64,000 nt of DNA from Clostridium tunisiense TJ (lineage in GTDB: Bacteria > Bacillota > Clostridia > Clostridiales > Clostridiaceae). The stretch covers positions 1-64,000 of the forward strand of contig NZ_AMQH01000015.1 in NCBI RefSeq assembly GCF_000300195.1, given 5' to 3'. Each line of letters begins with the position of its first letter. Within the stretch, counting starts at the first letter, position 1. Below the pieces are notes generated by a model. The model searched no databases, was not told where the DNA came from, and worked only from the letters and a program-made list of their open reading frames with translations. Made by a program: the position numbers and the translations under genes. This document shows positions 53,828 through 63,511 of this stretch, in pieces.

Positions 53828-54931
53828 ATGATTAAGTTGGATATTCAGTATATGAAAAGAGCTCTTAAACTTGCAGAAATGGGCATTGGCTTTACAAATC
53901 CTAACCCATTGGTAGGAGCTGTTATAGTGAAAAATGGAAAGGTAATTGGGGAAGGATACCATGAAGTTTATGGAAGCCATCATGCAGAAATAAATGCTTT
54001 TAAAAATGTCACAGAAGAGGTGAAAGGAGCAACTATGTATGTAACCTTAGAGCCTTGTTCTCATTATGGAAAAACACCTCCTTGTGCAAGGGCAATTGTT
54101 GAGAATGGAATTAAAAAAGTTGTTATAGGCTTAAAGGATCCTAATCCCTTAGTTAGTGGGAAAGGAATAAAAATTTTACAAGATGCAGGTATTGAGGTGG
54201 TCACTGGTGTCCTAGAGGAAGAAGGAAAAAAGCTGAATGAAGTTTTTTTAAAGTACATAACAACGAGTACACCCTTTTGTGTTATGAAGACTGCAATGAC
54301 TTTAGACGGTAAAATTGCAGCTTATACAGGAGACTCAAAGTGGGTTACAGGAGAGGCTTCAAGAAAATACGTACACCAATTAAGACATAGATTATCAGGA
54401 ATAATGGTGGGAATTGGTACTGTTCTTGTAGATGATCCCATGCTTACTACCAGATTAGAAGGTGTAAACTCTAGGGATCCAGTTAGAATAATTGTGGATT
54501 CTTCAGCAAAAATATCTTTAGAGGCAGAGGTATTAAATCTTTCCTCAAATGCAAAGACTATAATTGCTACTACTGAGAAGGCAAATCAGGATAAAATACG
54601 TGAGCTTAAGGAAAAAGGCGCAGAAATAATAGTTACTCCTTTAAAAAATAATAGTGTGGACCTAACCTATTTAATGAAAATACTTGGAGAAATGAAAATT
54701 GACAGTGTTCTCTTAGAGGGGGGAAGTAGGCTTAACTACTCAGCTCTAGAAGAAGGAATTGTGGATAAAGTCAATGCTTTTATTGCTCCAAAGATTATAG
54801 GTGGTGAAACTTCAAAAACTCCAGTGGGAGGAATTGGAAAAGAGTTCATGAAAGATGCGATAACTCTTAAAGAGATAAGGGTTCATCACTTTGGGCAGGA
54901 CTTAATGGTAGAGGGGTACATAGAAAAATAA
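53828..54931 (+). CDS. ribD: Bifunctional riboflavin deaminase/reductase
   Basis: A 367-residue enzyme for two steps after GTP cyclohydrolase II: deamination and side-chain reduction of the pyrimidine. The N-terminal deaminase (about 5-145) has the zinc ligands HAEINAF and EPCSHYGKTPPC; the reductase (about 150-365) has AMTLDGKIAA and VLLEGGSRLN. AGGAAGGG lies before the ATG. First gene of the FMN-controlled operon. Length matches the family. Confidence 0.96.
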   Translation: MIKLDIQYMKRALKLAEMGIGFTNPNPLVGAVIVKNGKVIGEGYHEVYGSHHAEINAFKNVTEEVKGATMYVTLEPCSHYGKTPPCARAIVENGIKKVVIGLKDPNPLVSGKGIKILQDAGIEVVTGVLEEEGKKLNEVFLKYITTSTPFCVMKTAMTLDGKIAAYTGDSKWVTGEASRKYVHQLRHRLSGIMVGIGTVLVDDPMLTTRLEGVNSRDPVRIIVDSSAKISLEAEVLNLSSNAKTIIATTEKANQDKIRELKEKGAEIIVTPLKNNSVDLTYLMKILGEMKIDSVLLEGGSRLNYSALEEGIVDKVNAFIAPKIIGGETSKTPVGGIGKEFMKDAITLKEIRVHHFGQDLMVEGYIEK

Positions 54932-55110
54932 GAAGACTAATTGAAGCATAGAGGTAAAGAAAAGTTTACTATATAAAAATGAATATAAGTAAAAGTACTT
55001 ATACAACTGAAGATTAAAAAACATAATTTCAAATAAACTTTTAATAAAGAATAAAAATAAAAAGCACATAGGTTAAAGAAGTTTAATTTTAAAAGGAGGT
55101 GTAGCATTAA

Positions 55111-55761
55111 TTGTTTACAGGGTTAGTGGAAGAAATAGGGGTAGTTGAAGCTATTTCTAAATCAACAAAATCAGCAAGAATAACCATAAAGGCAAATAAA
55201 GTCCTTGAAGAGGTAAAACTTGGGGACAGTATTTGTACTAATGGAGTATGTCTCACTGTAACATCTTTTAGCAGTAGTAAATTCACCGTAGATGCAATGG
55301 CTGAAACCATGAGAAGAAGCAATCTAAGTAACTTTTCTATTGGAGAAGAAGTAAATCTAGAAAGAGCTTTAAGAGTAGGTGATAGATTAGGTGGACATAT
55401 TGTTTCTGGTCATATAGATGGGATGGGTACAATTTCAAGCTTTGAAAAAGAAGATAATGCAGTGTGGATAACAATTAATACTTCAGAGCAAATACTAAAG
55501 TATATTGTACAGAAGGGTTCAATAGCAATTGATGGGGTAAGCTTAACCGTGGCTTATGTTGATAATAAGGTATTTAAAGTTTCAATTATTCCACATACTA
55601 AGGACTTGACAACCCTTCTTAGAAAGAAAGTTGGAGATGTGGTGAATTTAGAGTGTGATGTTTTAGGAAAGTATGTTGAGAAGTTTTTAGGTGCAAGGGA
55701 GCAAGCTCCAATAAATAAGGGCATAGATTTTAATTTTCTTAGTGAAAATGGTTTTGCATAA
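55111..55761 (+). CDS. ribE: Riboflavin synthase, alpha subunit
   Basis: A 216-residue enzyme that dismutates two 6,7-dimethyl-8-ribityllumazine into riboflavin. It has two similar lumazine-binding halves; MFTGLVEEIG starts the first and GGHIVSGHIDG opens the second, with CTNGVCLTV between. Start TTG, with AAAGGAGGTG before it. A 180-base gap after ribD holds no obvious terminator. In the usual order it comes before ribBA. Confidence 0.95.
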   Translation: MFTGLVEEIGVVEAISKSTKSARITIKANKVLEEVKLGDSICTNGVCLTVTSFSSSKFTVDAMAETMRRSNLSNFSIGEEVNLERALRVGDRLGGHIVSGHIDGMGTISSFEKEDNAVWITINTSEQILKYIVQKGSIAIDGVSLTVAYVDNKVFKVSIIPHTKDLTTLLRKKVGDVVNLECDVLGKYVEKFLGAREQAPINKGIDFNFLSENGFA

Positions 55762-55778
55762 TAGGGGAGGAATGAAAA

Positions 55779-56996
55779 ATGAGTAAATTTAATACTATTG
55801 AAGAAGCAATTGAGGATATTAAGGCTGGAAAAATGGTGGTAGTAATTGATGATGAGGATAGGGAAAATGAAGGAGATCTTCTTATGGCAGCAGAGAAGGT
55901 CACGCCAGAAGCAATTAATTTTATGGCTACCTATGGAAGAGGATTAATTTGTATGCCAGTGGTGGGTGAAAGACTTAAAGAATTAGATATTTATCCAATG
56001 GTAAGTGAAAATACAGATTCCCATCACACAGCCTTTACTGTTTCTATCGATGCAGTTGAGACTACTACAGGGATATCAGCTTTTGAAAGAGCCGCTACAA
56101 TAAAGAAGGTTTTGGACAAGGATACTTTACCTAAAGATTTTAAAAGACCAGGACATATATTCCCCTTAGAAGCTAAGGAGGGTGGAGTTTTAAAACGTGC
56201 AGGTCACACGGAAGCAGCAGTAGACCTTGCGAAACTAGCGGGACTTTATCCAGCGGGAGTTATATGTGAAATAATGAGTGAAGATGGTACCATGGCAAGG
56301 ACTCCAGAACTTATGGAATATGTGAAAAAACATGATCTTAAATTTATAACTATAGCAGATTTAATTGCCTACAGAAGACAAACTGAGGTGTACATAAAAA
56401 GAATGGCAGAATGTAAGCTTCCTACAAAGTATGGTGAATTTAAGATGATTGGCTACGAAAGTACCTTAACGGGGGAACATCATGTGGCTTTAGTAAAAGG
56501 TGATGTAGGAAATGGAGAACCTGTTCTAATGAGAGTACATTCTGAATGCCTTACTGGAGATGCCTTTGGGTCATTAAGATGTGACTGTGGGCAACAACTT
56601 GCAGCAGCAATGAAGGAGGTTGAAAAAGAGGGAAGAGGAATAATTCTTTACATGAGGCAAGAGGGAAGAGGTATAGGCTTAATTAATAAAATAAAAGCTT
56701 ATGCTCTTCAAGATCAAGGAATGGATACAGTGGAAGCTAACTTAGCCTTAGGTTTTGCAGCAGACCTTAGAGATTATGGTATAGGAGCTCAAATCTTAGT
56801 TGATTTAGGAGTTAAGAAGGTAAAGCTTATGACTAATAATCCCAAGAAAATGGCGGGACTTACTGGTTATGGTATAGAAATAGTTGAAAGAAAACCTATT
56901 CAAATGAATCACAATGAGAGAAATGAATATTACTTAAAGACCAAAAAGGAAAAACTTGGACATATGTTGGAGTTTAATAATAGCATAGAACAATAA
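55779..56996 (+). CDS. ribBA: Bifunctional DHBP synthase/GTP cyclohydrolase II
   Basis: A 405-residue fusion. The N-terminal DHBP synthase (about 1-200) has [11 protein letters not shown] and the acid loop TDSHHTAF; it makes the four-carbon unit from ribulose 5-phosphate. The C-terminal GTP cyclohydrolase II (about 205-400) has zinc cysteines in [18 protein letters not shown] and [10 protein letters not shown]; it opens the GTP ring. GGGAGGAA lies before the ATG, 17 bases after ribE. Confidence 0.96.
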   Translation: MSKFNTIEEAIEDIKAGKMVVVIDDEDRENEGDLLMAAEKVTPEAINFMATYGRGLICMPVVGERLKELDIYPMVSENTDSHHTAFTVSIDAVETTTGISAFERAATIKKVLDKDTLPKDFKRPGHIFPLEAKEGGVLKRAGHTEAAVDLAKLAGLYPAGVICEIMSEDGTMARTPELMEYVKKHDLKFITIADLIAYRRQTEVYIKRMAECKLPTKYGEFKMIGYESTLTGEHHVALVKGDVGNGEPVLMRVHSECLTGDAFGSLRCDCGQQLAAAMKEVEKEGRGIILYMRQEGRGIGLINKIKAYALQDQGMDTVEANLALGFAADLRDYGIGAQILVDLGVKKVKLMTNNPKKMAGLTGYGIEIVERKPIQMNHNERNEYYLKTKKEKLGHMLEFNNSIEQ

Positions 56997-57015
56997 ATTA
57001 TAAGGAGGAATAAAA

Positions 57016-57477
57016 ATGAAGATTTATCAGGGAAAATTAGTAGCACAAGGGTTAAAAATAGGTATTATAGTTGGAAGGTTTAATGAATTTATTGGAGGAA
57101 AACTTCTGTCAGGAGCCATAGATGGATTAGTGCGTCATGGAGTAGAGGAAAATGCTATTGAGGTATCCTGGGTGCCTGGAGCTTTCGAAATTCCCCTAGT
57201 TGCAAAAAAAATGGCTAAATCTCAAAAGTATGATGCAGTAATTTGTCTTGGAGCAGTAATAAGAGGTGCAACACCACATTTTGATTATGTATCAAGTGAA
57301 GTTACAAAGGGTGTAGCCAGTGTTTCTCTTGAAACAGAAGTCCCAGTAATCTTTGGAGTGTTAACTACAGATAGCATTGAGCAAGCAATAGAGAGAGCTG
57401 GTACTAAAGCTGGAAACAAAGGTTACGATGCTGCAGTTACGGCAATTGAAATGGCGAATTTATTGAAGGAATTTTAG
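57016..57477 (+). CDS. ribH: 6,7-dimethyl-8-ribityllumazine synthase
   Basis: A 153-residue enzyme joining the pyrimidine and the four-carbon unit to lumazine. [25 protein letters not shown] and [13 protein letters not shown] with the catalytic His are conserved. AAGGAGG lies before the ATG, 19 bases after ribBA. It ends the operon, so the full riboflavin pathway genes D, E, BA and H are all here. Confidence 0.96.
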   Translation: MKIYQGKLVAQGLKIGIIVGRFNEFIGGKLLSGAIDGLVRHGVEENAIEVSWVPGAFEIPLVAKKMAKSQKYDAVICLGAVIRGATPHFDYVSSEVTKGVASVSLETEVPVIFGVLTTDSIEQAIERAGTKAGNKGYDAAVTAIEMANLLKEF

Positions 57478-57516
57478 TAAAGAAAAAAGTCTTTCAAATT
57501 TTTAGAATTATGATAT

Positions 57517-57562
57517 AATAGTGTATATGTGGATAAATTCGCATGTACACTATTATTTTTTA
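57517..57562 (+). terminator. Terminator after the riboflavin operon
   Basis: AATAGTGTA pairs with TACACTATT, extended by an imperfect ATGTG/GCAT inner stem, followed by ATTTTTT. It lies 40 bases after ribH. Confidence 0.85.
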
Positions 57563-57579
57563 GAAATGGAGGGAGTAAG

Positions 57580-57705
57580 ATGTCTGTTATTATCAGGTCT
57601 AGCATGTTAGAGTATTTAGCTACAGCACATGCTATTACAGCAATTTTTGGGCACTACGGGATAGGTGCGTCCAAAAATAGATATGTTGTAAGCCTGATAG
57701 TGTAG
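57580..57705 (+). CDS. Possible 41-residue small protein
   Basis: ATG at 57580 follows GGAGGGAG with good spacing. The product starts MSVIIRSSMLEYLATAHAIT, is mildly hydrophobic in its first half and basic near the end. I recognise no family. It lies between the riboflavin terminator and a terminator at 57800, so it could be a separate tiny gene or a decayed remnant. Confidence 0.4.
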   Translation: MSVIIRSSMLEYLATAHAITAIFGHYGIGASKNRYVVSLIV

Positions 57706-57799
57706 AATTTGCTCTCTTATAAATATAATTATGTGATAAAAATTAATATAAAAAGTGATGATTGAATATTAATTTTACATATATTATGGCAGAAGTGAG

Positions 57800-57836
57800 C
57801 CTCTAAGTATTCTACTTAGGGGTATTTTTATACCCT
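57800..57836 (+). terminator. Terminator after the small ORF
   Basis: CCTCTAAGTA pairs with TACTTAGGGG around TTC, followed by TATTTTTA; an alternative GGGTA/TACCC hairpin overlaps its end. Confidence 0.65.
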
Positions 57837-58009
57837 TTTACAAACTGTAAGGATTTCAACAAATGAATTTTATTATATAACTTAAGATTATTGAGAAAAA
57901 CTTATCATGTTTTTCATAGGTAAAAATTTTGAGTTATATGAAATTTTGGAGCGCATCAGGTAGGGTGGGCACAAAGAATCTTTACACAAATTTGAAAGGG
58001 GATTTTATT

Positions 58010-59242
58010 ATGAATGAAAAATTACAACTTAGAAAAAATGTTTATAAAAATTATATCTATACTTTGTTACAAAATATAGATTTAACTCGAGGAATATGGA
58101 TGATTTATCTAGCAAGCAAAGGAATGAGCCTAACTCAACTTGGCTTATTAGAAACCATATTTCATATTACATCTTTTACTATGGAAGTTCCAACTGGTGC
58201 AGTTGCAGATATCTTTGGAAGGAAGACCAGTAGAATAGTAGGCAGGATTATGTCCTTGATTAGTGTGATAATCTTACTACTTGCTAACAGTTTTCTTTGG
58301 TTTTCCATATCCTTTATCTTTACAGCCCTATCCTACAATTTAGAATCAGGTGCTGGAGATGCCTTAATTTATGACTCCCTAAAGGAAATTGGAGAAGAAG
58401 AAACCTATATGAAAGTATCTGGTAGAAAAGAATTATTCTTTCAAGTAGCGGGAGTTGTTTCCTTTTTTCTGGGAGGATATTTAGCAACTAAGAGCTATAA
58501 TATTGCCTTTCTTCTAACTATAGTAATTGCTATAATAACTATAGCTCAATCCTTTACTTTTAAAGAGCCAAATGTAGGTAGGGTAAAGTCAGTTCATGGT
58601 GACGAAAATATATTTATTAATCAGCTAAAAACTAGTTTGAAGATTATTTTAAGTAAACCTAAGATAGGATTTTTAATTATATTTACTCAAATTCTTATGG
58701 CTTTCTGCACCTGTATATTTTACTATCTTCAAAACTACCTTAAGGGTGACGGGTATAGTGAGGCTATAATAGGTATCATTTATGCAGTAAGTTCTTTAGG
58801 CTCAGCCTTAGTTTCAACCCAGGTTCATGCTATAGAGAAAAAGATTAAAGAGCAAGGAATACTTTTGATAACTCCACTACTAACTGTAGGGTGCATCTGG
58901 GGAATAACTCTTAGTGAATTTCACTATGTTTTCTTCGTGTTACTAATGATCACTGAAGGAATAATTTATGTTTCTATTAGCGATTATATAAATAAAATGA
59001 TTCCTAGTGAGAACAGAGCTACTATTCTTTCCTTTGCTAGTATGGTATTTAGCTTTTTCATGATTACATTATTTCCACTCATAGGAGTTCTAGGAGATAA
59101 ATACTCTTTAAATACTGCCTTTAAGTCCTTGGGAGCAATAGGAATAGCTTTTGTAGTGGTTAATAGCTATATTCTTTTGAAGAGGGATAAGAAGAAGGGG
59201 AATATGATTAGTGATGAGAAAGCTACCAGGGCAGAAGAGTAA
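58010..59242 (+). CDS. MFS transporter
   Basis: A 410-residue major facilitator with about 12 helices. The loop 2-3 motif is visible in GAVADIFGRKTSRI, and helix 4 follows with LESGAGDALIYDSL. It resembles clostridial drug-efflux MFS proteins. The start at 58010 is taken because GAAAGGGG lies before it; an ATG at 57929 in frame has none. A MarR regulator lies 290 bases downstream, so drug-linked control is plausible. Substrate unknown. Confidence 0.85.
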   Translation: MNEKLQLRKNVYKNYIYTLLQNIDLTRGIWMIYLASKGMSLTQLGLLETIFHITSFTMEVPTGAVADIFGRKTSRIVGRIMSLISVIILLLANSFLWFSISFIFTALSYNLESGAGDALIYDSLKEIGEEETYMKVSGRKELFFQVAGVVSFFLGGYLATKSYNIAFLLTIVIAIITIAQSFTFKEPNVGRVKSVHGDENIFINQLKTSLKIILSKPKIGFLIIFTQILMAFCTCIFYYLQNYLKGDGYSEAIIGIIYAVSSLGSALVSTQVHAIEKKIKEQGILLITPLLTVGCIWGITLSEFHYVFFVLLMITEGIIYVSISDYINKMIPSENRATILSFASMVFSFFMITLFPLIGVLGDKYSLNTAFKSLGAIGIAFVVVNSYILLKRDKKKGNMISDEKATRAEE

Positions 59243-59455
59243 ATTTGCTTTATTTTACAGTGTAAAACTAGAGCACCAAAATTTATAGCATTAAAGATGA
59301 AAATTATTTTACTCATCTTCAATAGCGTTAAAAAAACCAAGATAGGTATAGCGTATAAGTTAAAGGTTAACCTTGACTTACCATAAAATAAATGCTAAAA
59401 AATACTAGAAGTCATATTTGAGTTTACGAGAAATTTTTTATATTAACTTAATTTT

Positions 59456-59502
59456 AAAGAGCTACCATAGCCTGTTGATGGTGGAAGAGTAGCTCTTTTT
59501 AG
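59456..59502 (+). terminator. Terminator after the MFS gene
   Basis: AAAGAGCTA pairs with TAGCTCTTT, with an inner CCAT/ATGG stem, followed by TT. It lies about 215 bases after the MFS stop and just before the MarR gene. Confidence 0.8.
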
Positions 59503-59532
59503 CTTATAATATATAATGAGGTGAGAGCATAC

Positions 59533-59967
59533 ATGTTTTATTTAGATGATTGTATTGGAATTATAACAAGTAGAGGAACAAAGCATATAGTTGATGCTTT
59601 TAACAATAGATTAGCAGTTTATAATATTACAAGGGTTCAGTGGATAGCTCTTTATTACATAGGAAGAAATGAAGGCATAACTCAAAAGGAGCTATCAGAA
59701 GAAATGGATTTAAAGGAATCTACAGTTGCAAGGCTTATTGATAGATTAGAAAAAGAAAACACAGTACAGAGAATAAAAGATGTAAAGGATAGAAGAATAT
59801 CTAAACTATATTTAACTGAAGAAGGGAAAGAAAAAAGGGAAGCTTTACTTCCAATTGGTGAAAATTTCTCTAATGAAGCAATAAAAGATATTAGCGAGAA
59901 TGATTTGGAAATCTGTAAAGACGTGTTAAATAAGATTGTAATTAATTTAATGGAAGAGCAAAAATAG
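59533..59967 (+). CDS. MarR-family transcriptional regulator
   Basis: A 144-residue winged-helix regulator. WIALYYIGRNEGITQKELSE, ESTVARLIDRLEKENTVQR and a wing DVKDRRISKLYLTEEGKE are classic MarR. It binds palindromes as a dimer and often controls efflux pumps. GAGGTGAG lies before the ATG at 59533; the GTG at 59521 lies within that site. It has the MFS gene upstream and an AhpD-like protein downstream; either could be a target. Confidence 0.9.
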   Translation: MFYLDDCIGIITSRGTKHIVDAFNNRLAVYNITRVQWIALYYIGRNEGITQKELSEEMDLKESTVARLIDRLEKENTVQRIKDVKDRRISKLYLTEEGKEKREALLPIGENFSNEAIKDISENDLEICKDVLNKIVINLMEEQK

Positions 59968-60034
59968 TTATCTATAGTAAAATCATATATATCTATAGGT
60001 AATCATTTAAAAAAACTATATGATAAATTATTGT

Positions 60035-60058
60035 CAATACCACAAATTAGTGGTATTA
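60035..60058. promoter_or_regulatory. Palindrome before the AhpD-like gene
   Basis: AATACCAC and GTGGTATT (8-base arms) surround AAATTAGT. It is about 70 bases before the start codon and lacks a T run, so it may be a MarR-type operator. Confidence 0.4.
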
Positions 60059-60127
60059 TCTATATAGATACTTGCCATAGCAACTATTAGTGTTGCAAGT
60101 AAATTAAGGTGAATGGAGAGATATATT

Positions 60128-60481
60128 ATGAGTAACAATCCAAGAGAAATGCTAAATGCCTTTATGGGAGGATTACAAGAAGTAGGAACTACTAATGGAG
60201 CTAATGTAGAAGCTTTCATGGGACTTTTAGGGGCAACTTATGCACCAGCAGCTTTAGATGTTAAGACAAAAGAATTAATAAGCGTTGCTATCGGTGCTTT
60301 CAGTCGTTGTGAATATTGCATAGTATTCCATGTGTACAAGGCATTAGAAGCAGGAGCTACTAGAGCAGAAATAATGGAAGCAGCTATGGTTGCAGTGGCA
60401 TTTGGTGGAGGCCCATCAATGGCATATTCAGTAACTCTTTTAAAAGAATCAATTGATGAGTTCGAAAAGGACTTTCAATAA
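60128..60481 (+). CDS. Carboxymuconolactone decarboxylase/AhpD-like protein
   Basis: A 117-residue helical protein of the CMD/AhpD family. The redox motif CEYC in FSRCEYCIVFHVYKAL, with the following His, matches alkylhydroperoxidase AhpD-type sites. Such proteins usually act as trimers or hexamers in peroxide defence. GGAGAG lies before the ATG at 60128; the ATG at 60113 is part of that region. It follows a MarR regulator. Confidence 0.88.
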   Translation: MSNNPREMLNAFMGGLQEVGTTNGANVEAFMGLLGATYAPAALDVKTKELISVAIGAFSRCEYCIVFHVYKALEAGATRAEIMEAAMVAVAFGGGPSMAYSVTLLKESIDEFEKDFQ

Positions 60482-60489
60482 CTTTTAAA

Positions 60490-60536
60490 CAAATACCTGT
60501 GCGATTATATTGTGCAGGTATATTTAACTTTTTTGA
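60490..60536 (+). terminator. Possible terminator after the AhpD-like gene
   Basis: ATACCTG pairs with CAGGTAT across a 15-base loop with a later TTTTTT. Weak. Confidence 0.5.
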
Positions 60537-60658
60537 AAATCAAAAAGCTTTGTATACTTGTGATTTTATAAAATTTTAACAAAGCTTAAATATATATAAA
60601 TATTTTTCAAAATTCATTTCAAAGTAATTTTATTTATGAATATAAGGCAGGGATAAAA

Positions 60659-62359
60659 ATGATTGAATTAAAAATAGAAAAATTAGCTGGTCATAGTAAG
60701 ACAGGAAAAGTTGGAAAAATAAATGTTAAAGTTGGAGATAAGTTAGCTATTGGAGATATAATTTTTCAAGTTGAGGGAGACAAAGGAAATGCTCCAATAA
60801 AAGCAAGTTCCTCAGGGGTGTTAAAGGAATTAAAGGTTGAAGAAGGAGCTACAGTAAATGTTGGAGATGTATTCGGAACTATTGAAGGATCTCCAGAGAC
60901 AATGGAAAAACCAAAGGCTTTTGACTACTTTAATTCAATGTTAAAACCAGTTAAAAGAGAAGTAAGCTGTGATTTGACAGTAATCGGAGCAGGACCAGGA
61001 GGGTATGTAGCTGCAATTTATGCTGCTAAAAAAGGTTTAAAAACAGTAATTATTGAAAAAGAAAGCGTAGGAGGAACTTGCTTAAATGTGGGATGCATAC
61101 CAACAAAAGCATTAGTTCGATCTTCTGAAGTATTTGATGATATAAAACATGGTGAAGACTTTGGGATAAGCATATCAAATGCAGAAGTTAATATGGATAA
61201 AGTTATAAAAAGAAAAGATAAAATAGTTAATAAGTTAACTTCAGGTATAGATTTTCTTTTAGAGAAGAATTCAGTAGAGAAAATCACAGGATTAGGTGAG
61301 ATATTAGATAAGAATAAGGTTTTTGTAAAAGGAAAAAGAGAAGAAGTTACTATAAATACTAAGAATATAATAATTGCAACAGGTTCAAAAATTGCAAATT
61401 TAAATATAGAAGGTTTTAGTGGAGATAAAGTATTGAATAGCACTGAAGCATTAAGTATGAAGGAACTTCCTGAAAAAATGGTGATTATAGGTGGCGGTGT
61501 TATTGGTATGGAATTTGCCTTTATCTATGCTAACTTTGGGGTAGAGGTTATGGTTGTTGAGTATATGCCAAAGATTCTTTGCACCATGGATGAAGATGTA
61601 ATTGAAGAAGTTAAAGCCATAGGGGAAGAAAAAGGAATAAAGTTTTTTACCTCATCTAAAGTTACTTCAATTAAGAATAGTGAAGATGGAAAAGCAATTG
61701 TATGCTTTGAGAGCAATGGTGAAGACAAATTTATTACTTGTGATAAAGCATTAGTTGCTATAGGAAGAGAACCAAATTTAGAAGGATTAAATGTAGAGAA
61801 AATAGGATTAGAGCTAAATTCTAATGGAAGAGGAATTAAGGCTGATGAAAGCTTAAGAACAAACATAGAAAATATTTATGCAATTGGGGATGTTAATAAT
61901 AAAATCGGACTTGCTCATGTGGCATCTCATGGAGCTATGGTAGCTGTAGATAATATTCTTGGAGAGAAAAAGGAAATGGATTATTCAGCAGTTCCTAGTG
62001 TAGTTTACACTACGCCTGAGGTAGCTACTGTTGGAATAACTGAAAAAACAGCTCTTGAACAGGGAATAGCAGTAAAAATTGGTAAATTCCCTTTTATGGC
62101 TAATGGTAAGGCTCTAACTTATGGAGAAGAAAGAGGCTTTGTGAAGATAATCAAAGATACTAATAGCAATAAATTGATTGGAGCTTCAATAGTAGGACCA
62201 CATGCATCAGATTTAATCGGTACATTAACTTTAGCTATTAAAAATAATCTTTCACAAGAGCAAATTAAAGAAACAATTTTTGCCCACCCAACAACCTCAG
62301 AAGCAATTCATGAAGCAGCTCTATCTTTAGAAGGTGGTGCAATTCATTTTGATAACTAA
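60659..62359 (+). CDS. lpdA: Dihydrolipoyl dehydrogenase with N-terminal lipoyl domain
   Basis: A 566-residue fusion: a lipoyl domain (about 1-78, lipoyl Lys42 in VEGDKGNAPI), a linker, then dihydrolipoyl dehydrogenase with the redox disulfide C141-C146 in GGTCLNVGCIPTKAL, FAD site VIGAGPGGYVAA, NAD site VIIGGGVIGMEFA and the C-terminal HPTTSEAIHEA active-site motif. It reoxidises lipoamide of 2-oxoacid or glycine-cleavage complexes. A built-in lipoyl domain is common in clostridia. lplA follows at once with overlap, so both work on lipoyl groups. Confidence 0.95.
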   Translation: MIELKIEKLAGHSKTGKVGKINVKVGDKLAIGDIIFQVEGDKGNAPIKASSSGVLKELKVEEGATVNVGDVFGTIEGSPETMEKPKAFDYFNSMLKPVKREVSCDLTVIGAGPGGYVAAIYAAKKGLKTVIIEKESVGGTCLNVGCIPTKALVRSSEVFDDIKHGEDFGISISNAEVNMDKVIKRKDKIVNKLTSGIDFLLEKNSVEKITGLGEILDKNKVFVKGKREEVTINTKNIIIATGSKIANLNIEGFSGDKVLNSTEALSMKELPEKMVIIGGGVIGMEFAFIYANFGVEVMVVEYMPKILCTMDEDVIEEVKAIGEEKGIKFFTSSKVTSIKNSEDGKAIVCFESNGEDKFITCDKALVAIGREPNLEGLNVEKIGLELNSNGRGIKADESLRTNIENIYAIGDVNNKIGLAHVASHGAMVAVDNILGEKKEMDYSAVPSVVYTTPEVATVGITEKTALEQGIAVKIGKFPFMANGKALTYGEERGFVKIIKDTNSNKLIGASIVGPHASDLIGTLTLAIKNNLSQEQIKETIFAHPTTSEAIHEAALSLEGGAIHFDN

Positions 62360-63347
62360 AAGAAGGGTAATTCTTTCTGAAAGCTTCAACCCTTACTTTA
62401 ACTTAGCCTTAGAGGAGTTTCTTTTCAATAAGGTAGAAGATCAGGAGATAATTCTGTATCTTTGGAGAAATAAAAATACAGTGGTAATTGGTAGAAATCA
62501 AAACCCTTGGAAAGAATGTAATTTAGAAGTTTTAGCTAATAATAAAGGAATACTAGCAAGAAGACTATCCGGTGGGGGAGCAGTTTATCACGATTTAGGA
62601 AACTTAAACTTTACCTTTTTAATGAGAGAAACTAATGAAGACTTAAATAAACAGTTATCAGTGATAATAAATGCCTTAGAAGACCTAGGTATTAAGGCAA
62701 GGTTTTCAGGTAGAAATGATATTTTAGTACAAGATAAAAAAATATCTGGAAATGCCTTTTATAGAGATGAAGATAGATACTATCATCATGGAACTTTATT
62801 ATTTAATGTAGACATGGACATATTACCTAAAATATTAACTCCATCTATAGAAAAACTAGAGTCAAAGGGAATAGATTCTGTTAAAAGCAGAGTAATGAAT
62901 TTAAAGGATTGCAAAGAAAATCTAACTATTGAAAGTCTTACAAAGGCATTAATTAAGTCCTTTGAATTTAACTATGGACACATTGATAAGATTGAAAGTT
63001 TAGATGAAAAATTAAGCCATATAGAAGAGTTAATTAAGAGCTATTCCAGTGAGCTATGGATATATGGAGATTGTCCTAACTTCCAAGTGTCACTAGAGAA
63101 AAACTTTAAAGAAGGAAAAATACAACTTAATATTAAGGCTGAAGATGGAAGAATAGAAAAATGTAAAATATACACTGATTCCTTATTAACCAAAGAGTTT
63201 GCTTACATAGAAACCCTATTAAAAGGATGTAATTTTAATAAGGCTTACATTTTAAAAAGCCTTGAAGTTAGTAAGGATAACCATGGAGAAAATCAAATCA
63301 ACGTGATAAATAGAATAAGAGAAATAATAGAAGAAGCTACTATTTAA
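62349..63347 (+). CDS. lplA: Lipoate-protein ligase A
   Basis: A 332-residue ligase that attaches lipoate to lipoyl domains. FNPYFNLALEEFLF at the N terminus, RRLSGGGAVYHDLGNLNF and the Lys in DKKISGNAFY are signatures; a C-terminal lid domain follows. The start is uncertain: TTG at 62349 has AAGGTGG before it, while GTG at 62334 adds five residues. Either start lies within the end of lpdA, so translation is coupled. Scavenging of lipoate, rather than synthesis, is suggested. Confidence 0.93.
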   Translation: MITKRRVILSESFNPYFNLALEEFLFNKVEDQEIILYLWRNKNTVVIGRNQNPWKECNLEVLANNKGILARRLSGGGAVYHDLGNLNFTFLMRETNEDLNKQLSVIINALEDLGIKARFSGRNDILVQDKKISGNAFYRDEDRYYHHGTLLFNVDMDILPKILTPSIEKLESKGIDSVKSRVMNLKDCKENLTIESLTKALIKSFEFNYGHIDKIESLDEKLSHIEELIKSYSSELWIYGDCPNFQVSLEKNFKEGKIQLNIKAEDGRIEKCKIYTDSLLTKEFAYIETLLKGCNFNKAYILKSLEVSKDNHGENQINVINRIREIIEEATI

Positions 63348-63404
63348 CTCAGTATAGGCTGATATGTTAACAATTTAATAGCTGAAATCCTTAAAGTTTT
63401 TAAA

Positions 63405-63453
63405 ACAAAGAGCTGTAGAAATGAAAATATTAATTATCTACAGCTCTTTTTAA
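63405..63453. terminator. Bidirectional terminator after lplA
   Basis: AAAGAGCTGTAGA pairs with TCTACAGCTCTTT across a 17-base loop, followed by TT. It separates lplA from the leftward ECF gene. Confidence 0.85.
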
Positions 63454-63511
63454 TTTAAAATTACTATTGGAAACATGTAAAGCATAATTTAATTCAACAA
63501 ATGATGAACAT

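Noticed and set aside
57929..58009. Upstream extension of the MFS protein
   Set aside because: The added 27 residues have no ribosome binding site and no membrane character; ATG at 58010 has a good site.
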